Shown: in pieces, positions 8,284 through 18,734 of the stretch
How positions within the stretch are numbered: position 1 is the first letter of the stretch
Layout of the letters: every line of letters begins with the position of its first letter
Assembly: GCF_000021305.1 (NCBI RefSeq)
Contig: NC_011772.1
Location: 2,890,001-2,954,000, forward strand
From: Bacillus cereus G9842
GTDB taxonomy: Bacteria > Bacillota > Bacilli > Bacillales > Bacillaceae_G
DNA length: 64,000 nucleotides
Direction: 5' to 3'
The notes under the pieces: model-generated
The model's database searches: none
What the model saw: only the letters and a program-made list of their open reading frames with translations
What the model was told of the DNA's origin: nothing
Program-made: the position numbers and the translations under genes

Positions 8284-9498
8284 TTATGCTGATTTCTTTT
8301 CTATCGCCTCATCTAAAAATTTGAAATATGGAAGTAACATCCCTATTAAAGATGTAACACATATAATTGCACCGATGATTACATATAGCGCTCTTACTCC
8401 CCACATTTCACTCAATATTCCCCCTACTAACACACCTAATGGCATAGCGGATCGTATAAAAAATAAACGCACTGAAAATACTTGTCCTATCATATTATTT
8501 GGGACGGTTTGTTGGCATATTGTCGTGTTATGAACATTGAAAAATGCAATACAAATCCCTGCTATTACTTCAATTATTATTGCAATGATAATACTATGAT
8601 TGAATCCTAATGAAATGTATGTGAGTCCCCCTATAAACAATCCTCCGAGCATAAGTATACGCCGGCTTTTATATGTTACTTTTCCGACTAATACTGAGCC
8701 AATTACGTAGCCAAGTGGAAAACCTGCCATGAAATAACCGTACTCTGCATATCCCGCTGACAGCTCGTCTTTTATATAAGGAAGATTTGTGACCATCGTT
8801 ACCCCTACTCCAAACTGCACGAAAGTAAGAAATATACCGAGCCAAACGATGATTGGTTTTGTGAAAAAATATGTAAAACCGTGAAGAAATTGTTCTAGCC
8901 ACGTTTTCCGAATAGGTTGCGACGTTCTATTTTCTTTTATATAAAATAAGAAAGTGCCACTAACAAATAAACATATGCATACGAAAGATAATGTAAGTTC
9001 TGTTCCAATCAAATGAATGACTACTCCGCCTAATACTGGCGCAAGAAACATCATAAGGCGAGTCATCCCATCAATATACGCATTTGCATCTTGAAGTTGT
9101 TCTTTCCCTACAATGCTCGGTGTAATTGCTTGACTTGCAGGTGTATAAAGTGGTGTAATAAGTCCCACTACAATTTGAACAACATAAATGTGCCAAACTT
9201 CTATACTACCCGAAACTAGCATCACCAAAGGTAATAAAAATACGGACGCTCGTATCCATTGTGAAAATATCATAATCCACTTCCGGCTCCATTTATCAAT
9301 AAATGGGCCACTTATTAATTGCAATATGAGTGATGGGATGAAATATAATAGCCACATACTACTTAAAGCCATTTCCGATCCTGTTAATTCATATACTAGA
9401 ATTGAATTACATAACGTTCCGAAAGCCCCTCCTAATTCTGAGATTGCACTACCAATCCACATAAAAAAGAAAGAACGATTTTTCAATACACTCTTCAC
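8284..9498 (-). CDS. MFS efflux transporter (macrolide-efflux-like)
   Basis: 404-residue major facilitator protein with about twelve hydrophobic segments. It begins MKSVLKNRSFFFMWIGSAISELGGAFGTLC, like the MefA/YfiS-type drug efflux group, and has the loop-2 motif ISGPFIDKWSRKWIM. The start is GTG with GGTGAG upstream. It follows the ArsR-type regulator gene by 57 bases in the same direction, so the regulator probably controls it. The substrate is unknown; drug or antibiotic export is a family-based guess. Confidence 0.82.
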   Translation of the reverse strand: MKSVLKNRSFFFMWIGSAISELGGAFGTLCNSILVYELTGSEMALSSMWLLYFIPSLILQLISGPFIDKWSRKWIMIFSQWIRASVFLLPLVMLVSGSIEVWHIYVVQIVVGLITPLYTPASQAITPSIVGKEQLQDANAYIDGMTRLMMFLAPVLGGVVIHLIGTELTLSFVCICLFVSGTFLFYIKENRTSQPIRKTWLEQFLHGFTYFFTKPIIVWLGIFLTFVQFGVGVTMVTNLPYIKDELSAGYAEYGYFMAGFPLGYVIGSVLVGKVTYKSRRILMLGGLFIGGLTYISLGFNHSIIIAIIIEVIAGICIAFFNVHNTTICQQTVPNNMIGQVFSVRLFFIRSAMPLGVLVGGILSEMWGVRALYVIIGAIICVTSLIGMLLPYFKFLDEAIEKKSA

Positions 9499-9555
9499 TA
9501 TAGCTCACCAACTTTTCTCTTAAATTCCTCCCTTTATGTACATTCTTGTTGCATA

Positions 9556-10599
9556 TTATCTATTCAAAAACGCTTCTAATTCTTTTGCTAACGACTGTAC
9601 TGCTTTCTTCCTTAATACATACTTTCCGTCATGTATATCAACTAACTTCGCTGCACGTAACAATTTCAAATGATGGTGTACTGTCGATTTACCAAGCTGC
9701 AATCTTTCCGTTATTTCCTGTAATGTACGTTCTTTTTCAAACAACATTTTTACAATTCGCAATCTCGCCTCATCCCCAAGAGCCTTATGTTTTTGAACTA
9801 AAAAATAATTCGGTCCATACGGATCTTCAGGATGAATGCTTTCATTCGCAACTGGATAATGAAATACTTTCGTATCTTCAATATCTGCTTCAATATTCCA
9901 CGGTCTGTACGTCATTTGCGGAATAAGAAGTACGTGATGAACACTTGGCTCTGGCATATAGTTCACTCCGCCAGTCGCCCACTCGACAAACTCTTCCGGT
10001 TTCATCTTTTTATTCATTTCATTTTTTGCTTCATAATCTCGTTTTAATATAGAAAGTATTTCTTCTTCCTCTTTCTTAATTATGCTCTCATACCAACCTG
10101 TCATTACAGTGATTAAATGAGATTTTAGCACTTGTACATCTACATCACATATAAAGCTAATATAAGTAGAAAAAAACGGATGATCCTGCGTTAATTCCTT
10201 TAGTTCATGTATTGCAGTTACATCTCTACTTGCGGCTAAACGTCTTTTCTCTTCATACTTCTCCCCTAAAAACGGTAAACATATAAATTTCAAATCTTCT
10301 TCTGAAAGTAAATCAATTTTAAAATTAAACTGCGATAAATCTTGAAAATCCTCTTTATACAATAACTGAAGCAATGCTTTCCACGTATTATGTTCTTCTA
10401 CAAACTGCAAGTGTTCTCTCATCTCATTTGTTAATGATTGTCTAATTCCTTTCCATTCACTTTCAGTCTTTTCAAGAGTATCAATTAACCTTTTATGAGT
10501 AATTGCTGCAATACCAAGTGCACATTCGAAAAGTATCGAATATTTCACCTGAACGTTGTATGTTTCCCTCTTTTTACTCTTTATGTGATAGACCTCCAT
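9556..10599 (-). CDS. ArsR-type regulator with long N-terminal sensory region
   Basis: 347 residues. A winged helix of the ArsR family occupies about residues 265-347 (KALGDEARLRIVKMLF..TLQEITERLQLGKSTVHHHLKLLRAAKLV). The first ~260 residues are a helical, charged region with no recognised ligand motif, much longer than a plain ArsR (about 100 residues). No metal-binding Cys cluster is seen. It is the first gene of a two-gene unit with the MFS exporter. The start ATG follows AAGGAGGAG. The upstream AAATTC/GAATTT repeats are a likely autoregulatory operator. Confidence 0.82.
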   Translation of the reverse strand: MEVYHIKSKKRETYNVQVKYSILFECALGIAAITHKRLIDTLEKTESEWKGIRQSLTNEMREHLQFVEEHNTWKALLQLLYKEDFQDLSQFNFKIDLLSEEDLKFICLPFLGEKYEEKRRLAASRDVTAIHELKELTQDHPFFSTYISFICDVDVQVLKSHLITVMTGWYESIIKKEEEEILSILKRDYEAKNEMNKKMKPEEFVEWATGGVNYMPEPSVHHVLLIPQMTYRPWNIEADIEDTKVFHYPVANESIHPEDPYGPNYFLVQKHKALGDEARLRIVKMLFEKERTLQEITERLQLGKSTVHHHLKLLRAAKLVDIHDGKYVLRKKAVQSLAKELEAFLNR

Positions 10600-10628
10600 T
10601 TTTATCTCCTCCTTGTTTGCTATGTATT

Positions 10629-10673
10629 AAATTCTATTTTTATCGAATTTACCCTTCTATATTTTTAGAATTT
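10629..10673. promoter_or_regulatory. repeated half-sites upstream of the arsR-like gene
   Basis: AAATTC at 10629-10634 faces GAATTT at 10645-10650, and GAATTT recurs at 10668-10673. The second and third copies share the extended form GAATTTAC. This lies 30-75 bases upstream of the regulator start. It is likely an operator; not proven. Confidence 0.45.
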
Positions 10674-10764
10674 ACAAAAATATAAATTAAACCACATTCA
10701 TTCTAAATTAAGAAGAATAAGAGCTTTTTTATATACAAATAATAAAGCTCAAGGAGTGGTTGAC

Positions 10765-11958
10765 ATGCATTTCATATTAAATATGTTAGGGATTTTCGTT
10801 GTCATATTAATCGTTTTCTTATGTTCGCCTAATAAAAAACATATAAAATGGAGACCAATTGTAATTCTCATCATATTGGAGCTTTTTATTACGTGGTTTA
10901 TGTTAGGCACGAAACTCGGCAGTATTATCATTAATAAAATTGCGTCATTTTTCAGTTGGCTACTGGCATGCGCGAACGAAGGTATTCGCTTTGCATTTCC
11001 TTCCGCTATGGACAGTCCACACATTGATTTCTTCTTTAGTGCATTACTTCCTATCATTTTTGTTATTACTTTTTTCGATATTCTATCTTATTTCGGAATC
11101 TTAACTTGGATTATTGATAAAGTAGGTGCAGTTATTTCAAAGATTTCTCGTTTGCCAAAGTTAGAAAGTTTCTTTTCCATTCAAATGATGTTTTTAGGGA
11201 ACACCGAAGCACTTGCAGTTGTTCGTGATCAATTATCTGTTTTAAAAGAAAATCGATTATTAACTTTTGGAATTATGAGTATGAGTAGCGTTAGCGGATC
11301 CATTCTTGGTGCTTATTTATCAATGGTTCCAGCAACATATATTTTCAGCGCAATCCCATTAAACTGTATTAACGCATTAATTTTAGCCAATATATTAAAT
11401 CCTGTGGAAGTTTCGAAAGAAGAAGACGTTGTTTACACACCTTCAAAACATGAAAAAAAGGATTTCTTTTCTACTATTTCAAACAGTATGTTAGTTGGGA
11501 TGAATATGGTTATCGTTATTTTAGCTATGGTAATTGGTTATGTAGCTTTAACAGCATGTTTAAATGGGATTTTAGGATTTTTTGTAACGGGGTTAACAAT
11601 TCAAAAAATCTTCTCCATTATCTTTAGTCCTTTTGCATTTTTACTCGGTTTATCAGGCAGTGATGCTATGTATGTAGCTGAATTAATGGGGATCAAAATA
11701 ACGACGAATGAATTTGTTGCTATGATGGATTTAAAATCAAACTTAAAGTCGCTACAACCGCATACGGTTGCGGTTGCAACAACATTTCTAGCTTCTTTTG
11801 CTAACTTTAGTACAGTAGGTATGATTTACGGAACTTACAATTCATTATTTGGCGGGGAAAAATCATCAGTCATCGGTAAAAATGTTTGGAAGCTTCTTGT
11901 TAGCGGGATGGCTGTTTCTTTATTAAGCGCTATGCTTGTAGGGCTTTTTGTATGGTAA
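10765..11958 (+). CDS. nupC: concentrative nucleoside transporter, NupC type
   Basis: 397-residue membrane protein of the CNT family. It begins with MHFILNMLGIFVVILIVFLCSPNKKHIKW and has the C-terminal gate/core region with FMIFLGNTEA-like MMFLGNTEALAV and the conserved SGSILGAYLSM and LKSNLKSLQPHTVAVATTFLASFANFST region. It would import nucleosides by ion symport. The ATG at 10765 is chosen over GTG 10756 because AAGGAG ends 8 bases upstream. It is monocistronic, ending at a bidirectional terminator shared with proA. Confidence 0.9.
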   Translation: MHFILNMLGIFVVILIVFLCSPNKKHIKWRPIVILIILELFITWFMLGTKLGSIIINKIASFFSWLLACANEGIRFAFPSAMDSPHIDFFFSALLPIIFVITFFDILSYFGILTWIIDKVGAVISKISRLPKLESFFSIQMMFLGNTEALAVVRDQLSVLKENRLLTFGIMSMSSVSGSILGAYLSMVPATYIFSAIPLNCINALILANILNPVEVSKEEDVVYTPSKHEKKDFFSTISNSMLVGMNMVIVILAMVIGYVALTACLNGILGFFVTGLTIQKIFSIIFSPFAFLLGLSGSDAMYVAELMGIKITTNEFVAMMDLKSNLKSLQPHTVAVATTFLASFANFSTVGMIYGTYNSLFGGEKSSVIGKNVWKLLVSGMAVSLLSAMLVGLFVW

Positions 11959-11972
11959 ATGGATATTATAAT

Positions 11973-12010
11973 AACAAAAGACATCTCAATTAAATTGGAT
12001 GTCTTTTGTT
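11973..12010. terminator. bidirectional terminator between nupC and proA
   Basis: AACAAAAGACATC pairs with GATGTCTTTTGTT, giving a strong stem with T-rich ends on both strands. It serves the convergent nupC and proA. Confidence 0.85.
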
Positions 12011-12014
12011 ATTC

Positions 12015-13262
12015 TTAGCTCCGAATTTGTCCATTTCCACGAATTACATATTTTGTGGAAGTTAATGCTGGAAGCCCCATTGGTCCTCTTACGTGTAATT
12101 TTTGCGTACTGATACCAATTTCCGCTCCGAATCCAAATTCGGATCCATCTGTAAAACGAGTCGATGCATTATGATAAAGTGCCGCGGCATCTACAGAAGT
12201 AAAAAACTTGCTGACGTTTTCCTCGTTTTCAGTAATAATCGCTTCAGAATGCATAGATCCATACGTATTTATATGATGAATCGCTTCTTCAACAGTGGCA
12301 ACCACTTTCACTGCTAGTGTGAGAGATAAAAACTCTGTTTCCCAGTCTTCTTCTGTCGCAAGTAAGATAGAAGTATCAATCGCCACTGCTTTATTATCAC
12401 CGCGTAGCTCTACTCCTCTTTCCTTCAAAGAAGAAAACAACTCGCTACCATATTGCTCTGCCCAATTCTCATGAAGTACAATCGTCTCAATTGCATTACA
12501 TACAGATGGGCGCTGTGTTTTTGCATTTATAATAATATTAAATGCCATTTGTTTATCCGCTGTTTCATCAATGAATATATGACAATTTCCCGCACCTGTT
12601 TCAAGTACTGGAACAGACGCTTCTCTCACTACTGTATCAATTAATTGTTTACCGCCTCTTGGTATAAGAACATCCAAGTACTCATTCAATGTAAACAGCT
12701 GTTTTGCACTATCTCTCGTTGTATCTTCTATGAGCTGTACACTTTCTGAAGGCAAGCTAGTTTGCTTAAGCGCCCGGTGAATAACGCTAACGATGGCTTT
12801 GTTAGAATGGATAGCAGAAGAACTACCACGTAGTATTACTGCGTTTCCTGTTTTTAAACAAATTGTAGCAGCATCAACAGTTACATTCGGTCTTGCCTCA
12901 TAAATCATTCCGACAACACCAAGTGGTACGCGCATCTCCTGAATAGATAGTCCATTTGGTCGTTCCCATGCACTTACACATTCTCCAATAGGATCACGTA
13001 ATTCAATTAACTGCTTAATACCCTCTGTCATATCAACAATTCGCTGTTCATTCAGCAAAAGGCGATCAAGGAGTGAATCAGAAAATCCTTTCTCCTTACC
13101 TTCTTCAATATCCCGTTTGTTTTCTTCTAAAATATAAGCTGTTTCTACTATCAACTGATTAGCAATTGCAGCAAGTGCTTCATTTTTTTGATCTGTAGTT
13201 TTAAGCACAAGTTCTCTAGCAACCTCTTTTGCTTTTATCCCCTTTGCCAACACTTCATTCAT
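12015..13262 (-). CDS. proA: gamma-glutamyl phosphate reductase ProA
   Basis: 415 residues, exactly the usual ProA length. It is an NADPH-dependent aldehyde dehydrogenase-fold enzyme that makes glutamate-5-semialdehyde, the second step of proline synthesis. Visible motifs include [39 protein letters not shown], and the catalytic cysteine in [13 protein letters not shown]. The ATG at 13262 is chosen because GGAGG lies 8 bases upstream. It follows proB by 16 bases. The operon is under the T-box leader, so it should respond to uncharged proline tRNA. Confidence 0.95.
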
Positions 13263-13278
13263 TTTCATTTCCTCCTTT

Positions 13279-14382
13279 TTAAAGTGAAACCCAATGATCT
13301 CTATGAATGACTTCATAACTATGTCTCTCGCCTCTTACTTGAATATCTTGGCTTTGCATACCTTTTACATCTCTTAGTTCCTCTGCACTATATGTGCATT
13401 GTCCTTTTCCTATTACGCGCCCTTGTTGCGTTACAACCTCTACAACTTCACCCACTTGGAAAAATCCTGATACATTCGTAACACCAGCTGGAAGTAAACT
13501 CTTACCATGCTGAATGATGGCAGTAGCCGCCCCAGCATCTACTTCAATTTGTCCGCTAACAAGCGAATGCAGGGCAATCCATTGCTTGTTCATCTTCATT
13601 TCTTTTTGAGGAGCATTACCAACATACGTTCCATCACCCTTACCCTTCAAAACATCTACAAACTTTTCCTGTCCACGTCCTGTCCCGATAAATACACTCA
13701 CACCAAGAGAGAGTGCTGTCTTTGCAGCATCGATTTTTGATTTCATACCACCAGTCCCAAGTTTTGAGCCAGCATCTCCTGCAAGAGAAGAAATTTCTTC
13801 CGTAACTTCAGGAAGAAAATAATATTTTTTTGCATCCGCATTTTTCTGAGGATTTTTGTCATATAACCCGTTCACATCCGTAAAGATCATAAGCATATCC
13901 GCCGAAACAAGCCCGCTTACTAAAGCTGACAGCATATCATTATCACCGAACGTCAGCTCCTCTAAAGAGATGGAATCATTTTCATTAATAATTGGAAGAG
14001 CGGAACGGTTTAGTAATTCTCCTAACGTAGCGTAAGCATTACTATATTGTTCTTTTCTAGAAAAATCACTTCTCGTCAGCAAAAGTTGCGCAGTAACGAT
14101 GCCATATTTACGGAATTCCTCCGTGTACGCCTGCATTAACAAACTTTGTCCGACAGCTGCTGCAGCCTGTTTCCCTTTAATCGTTACAGGTCTACTAGGA
14201 TATCCTAGCGCTGAAAAACCTGCAGCGACGGCTCCAGATGTAATTAACACAACCTCGTGCCCTTCCTCTTTCAACCGAGCCAATGCGGCAACGTGATCTG
14301 AAAGCTGTTCTGTAGAGATGCCTCCGTGACTATCTGCCAAGGAACTACTTCCAATCTTTACAACAATTCGTTGTTTTTTCAC
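13279..14382 (-). CDS. proB: glutamate 5-kinase ProB
   Basis: 367 residues: an amino-acid kinase domain ([72 protein letters not shown]) followed by a C-terminal PUA domain from about residue 275. It phosphorylates glutamate, the first and usually feedback-inhibited step of proline synthesis. The start is GTG at 14382 with GGGGG 8 bases upstream. It is the first gene of proBA and lies behind a T-box riboswitch. Confidence 0.95.
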
Positions 14383-14493
14383 CTTTTTATCCCCCAAGTC
14401 TAAAATCAAAGTTTTTATAGTTTACACTTCATTCACTTTGCAACTATATCTATTCTCATCAATGCTGCATTGAAGTATTTAAGAGCAAAATAA

Positions 14494-14740
14494 AAATGAC
14501 CGCTTCGCCCTTAATAAAATAAAAAGGACGAAACGGTCATTGTTCCGCGGTACCACCTTAATTGATATACATAGATATCCACTTGGTGCCTATAACGCAG
14601 GCGAACGCCTAAACTTTCATTTAAGACTCGGGGATAGGTTCGATACATTCTATACGAGGAATCTTTCAGCCGGTGAATTCCACTCTCTTTCGCAAGAAGA
14701 CATATGTACTAATTCCCTTCAACGATTTTCAATCTAATTT
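14494..14740 (-). promoter_or_regulatory. T-box leader (proline type) of proBA
   Basis: On the minus strand the leader shows the S-turn-like AGAGAG, GGCTGAAAGATTCC, the specifier region GAACCTATCCCC, and the hallmark AAGGTGGTACCGCGGAA (plus positions 14543-14559). It ends in a terminator formed by 14495-14512 and 14524-14541. The triplet CCU (plus positions 14636-14638) sits after GAA and before A, where the specifier codon is expected. That reads proline and agrees with the proBA genes. Mechanism: uncharged tRNA(Pro) favours the antiterminator. Confidence 0.93.
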
Positions 14741-15071
14741 TTTTATATTATGCGATATAGTTCAATTCGGTGTCAAGAGGTATTTTTAAAAATAAATAGT
14801 GCCACAAGTGACTTGTATGAAATTATTGCCCTACTGAATGAAAATACAAATTGATATAAGTTTAACTCATATTCATAAACATAAAACCTTACATTATAGT
14901 GTATATATTTACATAATGTCGAATATAATTAATTTTTATCTTTTAGTGTTGCAAAAAGGAATATATTCTCTTAGAATGTTTCTTTATATTGCACAGGGAT
15001 ATTATTATTATTCTAAGATAACAATATCAAACCGATATAATTGATTATAAAAGGAGCAAGATTGAGTTATT

Positions 15072-15890
15072 ATGGATAAACAAATTGGATTCATCGGTTG
15101 CGGAAATATGGGAATGGCTATGATTGGCGGGATGCTAAACAAAAAGATAGTGTCTTCAAATCATATTATTTGTTCAGATTTAAACACTGCTAATTTAAAA
15201 AATGCTAGTGAAAAATATGGGCTAACTACAACTACCGACAACAATAAAGTAGCTAAAAATGCTGATATTTTAATTTTATCAATTAAACCAGACCTATACG
15301 CATCAATAATTAATGAAATAAAAGAAGTAATCAAAAACGATGCTATCATCGTTACGATCGCTGCTGGTAAAAGTATTGAAAGTACTGAAAATGCCTTTAA
15401 TAAAAAATTAAAAGTTGTAAGAGTAATGCCTAATACTCCTGCTCTTGTTGGAGAAGGAATGTCTGCATTATGCCCTAATGAAATGGTGACAGAAAAAGAT
15501 TTAGAAGATGTACTAAACATTTTCAATAGTTTTGGTCAAACAGAGATCGTAAGTGAAAAATTAATGGATGTTGTAACATCTGTAAGTGGTTCTTCACCAG
15601 CATATGTATATATGATTATAGAAGCGATGGCAGATGCTGCTGTACTAGATGGTATGCCTAGAAATCAAGCATATAAATTCGCTGCTCAAGCTGTGTTAGG
15701 CTCTGCAAAAATGGTACTAGAAACAGGAATACATCCAGGTGAATTGAAAGATATGGTTTGTTCTCCTGGTGGAACGACAATAGAAGCTGTAGCAACATTA
15801 GAGGAAAAAGGATTACGAACAGCGATTATTTCAGCTATGCAGCGTTGTACGCAAAAGTCTGTTGAACTATCTGGTCAAACTAAAAAATAA
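15072..15890 (+). CDS. proC: pyrroline-5-carboxylate reductase ProC
   Basis: 272 residues, normal length. An N-terminal Rossmann fold (IGFIGCGNMGMAMIGGML) is followed by VVRVMPNTPALVGEGM and the C-terminal dimerisation domain with SGSSPAYVYMIIEAMADAAV and PGGTTIEAVATLEEKGLR. It catalyses the final NAD(P)H-dependent step to proline. It is transcribed away from proBA and I see no T-box before it, so the two units are probably regulated differently. AAAGGAG lies 15 bases upstream of the ATG, rather far; a nearer GAG is the only alternative. Confidence 0.93.
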   Translation: MDKQIGFIGCGNMGMAMIGGMLNKKIVSSNHIICSDLNTANLKNASEKYGLTTTTDNNKVAKNADILILSIKPDLYASIINEIKEVIKNDAIIVTIAAGKSIESTENAFNKKLKVVRVMPNTPALVGEGMSALCPNEMVTEKDLEDVLNIFNSFGQTEIVSEKLMDVVTSVSGSSPAYVYMIIEAMADAAVLDGMPRNQAYKFAAQAVLGSAKMVLETGIHPGELKDMVCSPGGTTIEAVATLEEKGLRTAIISAMQRCTQKSVELSGQTKK

Positions 15891-15956
15891 AACTATAAAA
15901 GAGATTACGTTAGCTATGAATTCACATAATTTTAATTAAAAATTCACTACATGATA

Positions 15957-15999
15957 AACGGCCAAACTCATATAAAATTGAGCTTGGCCGTTCCGTTTT
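15957..15999 (+). terminator. terminator of proC
   Basis: AACGGCCAAACTCA pairs with TGAGCTTGGCCGTT with one mismatch, followed by a T run. Confidence 0.88.
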
Positions 16000-16068
16000 T
16001 AATTATATTAAAATAATTTCATTCGAATTTTCTTTAAAGGTTCTGTTTTATCCCTTACCTATTCCCTA

Positions 16069-17709
16069 CTATGATTGTGTAATTTTATTAGAAACTAATA
16101 ATTTTTCAATGCATTTCGGTAACATATCTAATAGTGTTTCAAATGCGTAGTTTACATCTAGACGTTCTGTCCATTGATGTGCATCTTTTCCTACCGGCCC
16201 CATATTTAATACTGGAACATCAAACTCTTCTAATTCCTGAAGCGGAATTGAATAACCTTTATCCCATAATGGCATATTGTCTACAAGCGAACTCATTGAA
16301 TCCAGTGGATACTGCAAGCCTACATAGCTTAAATCTGAAATCCCCCCAAAATAATTTTGGTTTTCAAATGTAATCTTATGATTGTAGTGTGCATACTTTT
16401 CCATTTCTACAACCACCTCTTTTATTAAAGGATTGTTGCGTGAACTCACAGCTGGATAGTACGGCGGAGCGAAGAAAAGTACAATCATCGGTGCCTTTTC
16501 TTTACATAAAATCGCTAATTTATCTACTAAATCAATCGTTACCGCACGATCATCTTTATCTTCTCTATTTTTTATAATATTAGATTGAATATGATTTATT
16601 TTTTCTTGTCCATGTTGCTCAATTGCATATGTGATAAGCTCTTCATACGTTAATACATTTACTTTGAGATTAGGTGGTATAAATGGATTATATTTAGAAA
16701 AACGATATGCATGTTTTTCATACGACTCTTCTATTTTCTCTGCAACTTTCGTTACTTTTTGATGTAACAATGAAACTACATCTGTCATTGATTTTTCTAA
16801 TAAAAACAAATTAAATAATGTGACTGCACGATGCGGAATTTGTACAGAATAATCCTCTTTTAAGTCCCTTTGAAGTAAGTTAGTTGGCGGAGGACTCGCT
16901 TCCCCTTCTACAATATCACAAAGGTCTGTGTTTAACTCTAATTCTGCCGTTATTAATGAAGCCATATAACTCCCATTTAAGCCTGCAAAAGGTTCACCTA
17001 CATGTGTCTCTTTTCCGTAGCAAAGAAATCCAGGTAACACTTTACCAATAGAGCCAGTGTAAATATACTTATTTTGGTCACCAGGATGTCTTGAAAACAT
17101 AGGCTCTGAGTTTAAGACCGTTTTATAATCTAAGTTATGCTCTCTTGCTAAATCTAACAGTCTCGGAACAGCGGCCCTCATCCCTACAGAATTCACTTCT
17201 TCATCTGGTACAGCCAATAAAAGAACATTCCCATCGAATCTTCCTTCACATGCTTGTTCAATCATTGCCATTTGTAATGCTAGACCGCATTTCATATCCA
17301 TTGTTCCTCTACCAAACAGCCATTCTCCTTGTTCTATATCTTCACGTACATGGTCTGGAAGTTCATCTTTATGAGAATAAAACATAGATGTTAACTTTTT
17401 AGGATTAAATGCATCTTCTTTCCACACTCCGTAATCCTGTACATCTACAACATCAAAGTGACTTACTAGAATTACAGTATTTTTTGTACTATCGCTTTTC
17501 TTTACTAGTGCTGTAACAAAATATCGTCCGTCCCCTGTCGGATTTTTTTGTAAATGATGCGGGTTTTCTTTGAAATACTGTAATTCAGATAATTGTTCCA
17601 CAACAAAGTCTGGCAATATTACTTCAGCTTCTGAACCGGTAATACTAGGAATTTCAACAAGACTGCTTAATAATTGAATCAATTGTTCTTTTGATTGCCA
17701 CTTTGACAT
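16069..17709 (-). CDS. rocB: RocB-like M20 family peptidase/deacylase
   Basis: 546-residue M20/M25/M40 metallohydrolase. Metal-site motifs are visible as VSHFDVVD and RGTMDMKCGL, with the later DEEVNSVGM supplying the general base and bridging Glu. The length (much longer than ordinary M20 enzymes) and overall sequence match RocB, the deacylase of arginine/ornithine utilisation operons. The start at 17709 follows GGGGGAT. The IclR regulator gene lies 75 bases upstream in the same direction, and a RocE-like permease is divergent from that. Together they suggest uptake and deacylation of an amino-acid derivative. Confidence 0.85.
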   Translation of the reverse strand: MSKWQSKEQLIQLLSSLVEIPSITGSEAEVILPDFVVEQLSELQYFKENPHHLQKNPTGDGRYFVTALVKKSDSTKNTVILVSHFDVVDVQDYGVWKEDAFNPKKLTSMFYSHKDELPDHVREDIEQGEWLFGRGTMDMKCGLALQMAMIEQACEGRFDGNVLLLAVPDEEVNSVGMRAAVPRLLDLAREHNLDYKTVLNSEPMFSRHPGDQNKYIYTGSIGKVLPGFLCYGKETHVGEPFAGLNGSYMASLITAELELNTDLCDIVEGEASPPPTNLLQRDLKEDYSVQIPHRAVTLFNLFLLEKSMTDVVSLLHQKVTKVAEKIEESYEKHAYRFSKYNPFIPPNLKVNVLTYEELITYAIEQHGQEKINHIQSNIIKNREDKDDRAVTIDLVDKLAILCKEKAPMIVLFFAPPYYPAVSSRNNPLIKEVVVEMEKYAHYNHKITFENQNYFGGISDLSYVGLQYPLDSMSSLVDNMPLWDKGYSIPLQELEEFDVPVLNMGPVGKDAHQWTERLDVNYAFETLLDMLPKCIEKLLVSNKITQS

Positions 17710-17784
17710 ATAAATCCCCCTATTTTTCCGCATTATGAAAACGAATTCCAGTATATGAATAAAAAATGACGACAGCTATCAAAA

Positions 17785-18534
17785 TTATAGTTCTGATGTA
17801 CTGCCGATTTTTATTGATATTTCATGAGCTGCTTGTTTTACCTTGCTAATAAGAAAAGATAGTCGATCATCATTAATACGATGACTAATTAACCCAACAC
17901 TTAATGCTCCTACTACTTTATGATTAAATCCGATAATAGGTGCAGCTACTGAAGCTGTCCCTTCTGTTTTTTCACCATAACTGACAGCATATCCTTCATT
18001 TTTTATTTGCTTTATTTGATTAAGAAGAATTTGCTTTTGTTCTGGTAATGAAGAAAGTAAATGTTCTACAATATGTTCCATTTCATTCGTTTTCATATTG
18101 GCAAGCATCGTTTTATTTGCGGCACCAATTGAAAGTGGAATTTGTTCCCCTAGATTATCGATAACTCGAATTTTTAAAGGACTATCCATTCTTTCAATGA
18201 TAATAGAATGTGTTCCGTTTGGAATATTTAAATAGACACTTTCTTCGACTTCAAAGGCCAACCGCTTCATCACTTCTCTTGCAACTGATCTGTAGTCTAC
18301 CTTCTCCAATTGACGTAACCCTATTTCCATCCACATTGGTCCAATTTTGTACTGTTTTGTCTCTGGTATTTGTGTAACTAACCCATGCTCCATTAGAGAG
18401 TTAAGTAATCTATGTACTGTACTAACTGGGAGATGTGTTCCATCTGCTATATCAGAAATAGCCCAATACTCTTTTTCATTTGTAGAATTCAATAATTTAA
18501 TAATACTTATCGCTCGATCAATGGACTGTACCAT
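17785..18534 (-). CDS. IclR-family transcriptional regulator
   Basis: 249 residues: an N-terminal winged helix (VQSIDRAISIIKLLN..WAISDIADGTHLPVSTVHRLLNSLMEHGLV) and the C-terminal IclR effector domain (PLSIGAANKTMLANM; YAVSYGEKTEGTASVAAPI). The start ATG at 18534 is preceded by GAGG at a spacing of about 6. It is divergent from the amino-acid permease and upstream of the RocB-like gene, so it probably controls both. A palindrome close to the IclR consensus lies in the divergent region. Confidence 0.88.
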   Translation of the reverse strand: MVQSIDRAISIIKLLNSTNEKEYWAISDIADGTHLPVSTVHRLLNSLMEHGLVTQIPETKQYKIGPMWMEIGLRQLEKVDYRSVAREVMKRLAFEVEESVYLNIPNGTHSIIIERMDSPLKIRVIDNLGEQIPLSIGAANKTMLANMKTNEMEHIVEHLLSSLPEQKQILLNQIKQIKNEGYAVSYGEKTEGTASVAAPIIGFNHKVVGALSVGLISHRINDDRLSFLISKVKQAAHEISIKIGSTSEL

Positions 18535-18734
18535 AACTCGCCTCAACTTTACTCGTAATATGTTAGTACGTTTAATTAACTATCAATTTAGCAAACATTC
18601 GAAATGAAATCAATCTATTTATTTAATTTTCTAACAATAAAAATATATCACTAATAACAAATTGAAAACGCAAACAAAAAAATATTGACTTTTATTTTTA
18701 ATTATCTGAAAATTATAACAAGATTTCACATCAC

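Noticed and set aside
18683..18720. Sigma-A promoter TTGACT...TATAAC for the permease
   Set aside because: The spacing between the hexamers is 23 bases, too long.
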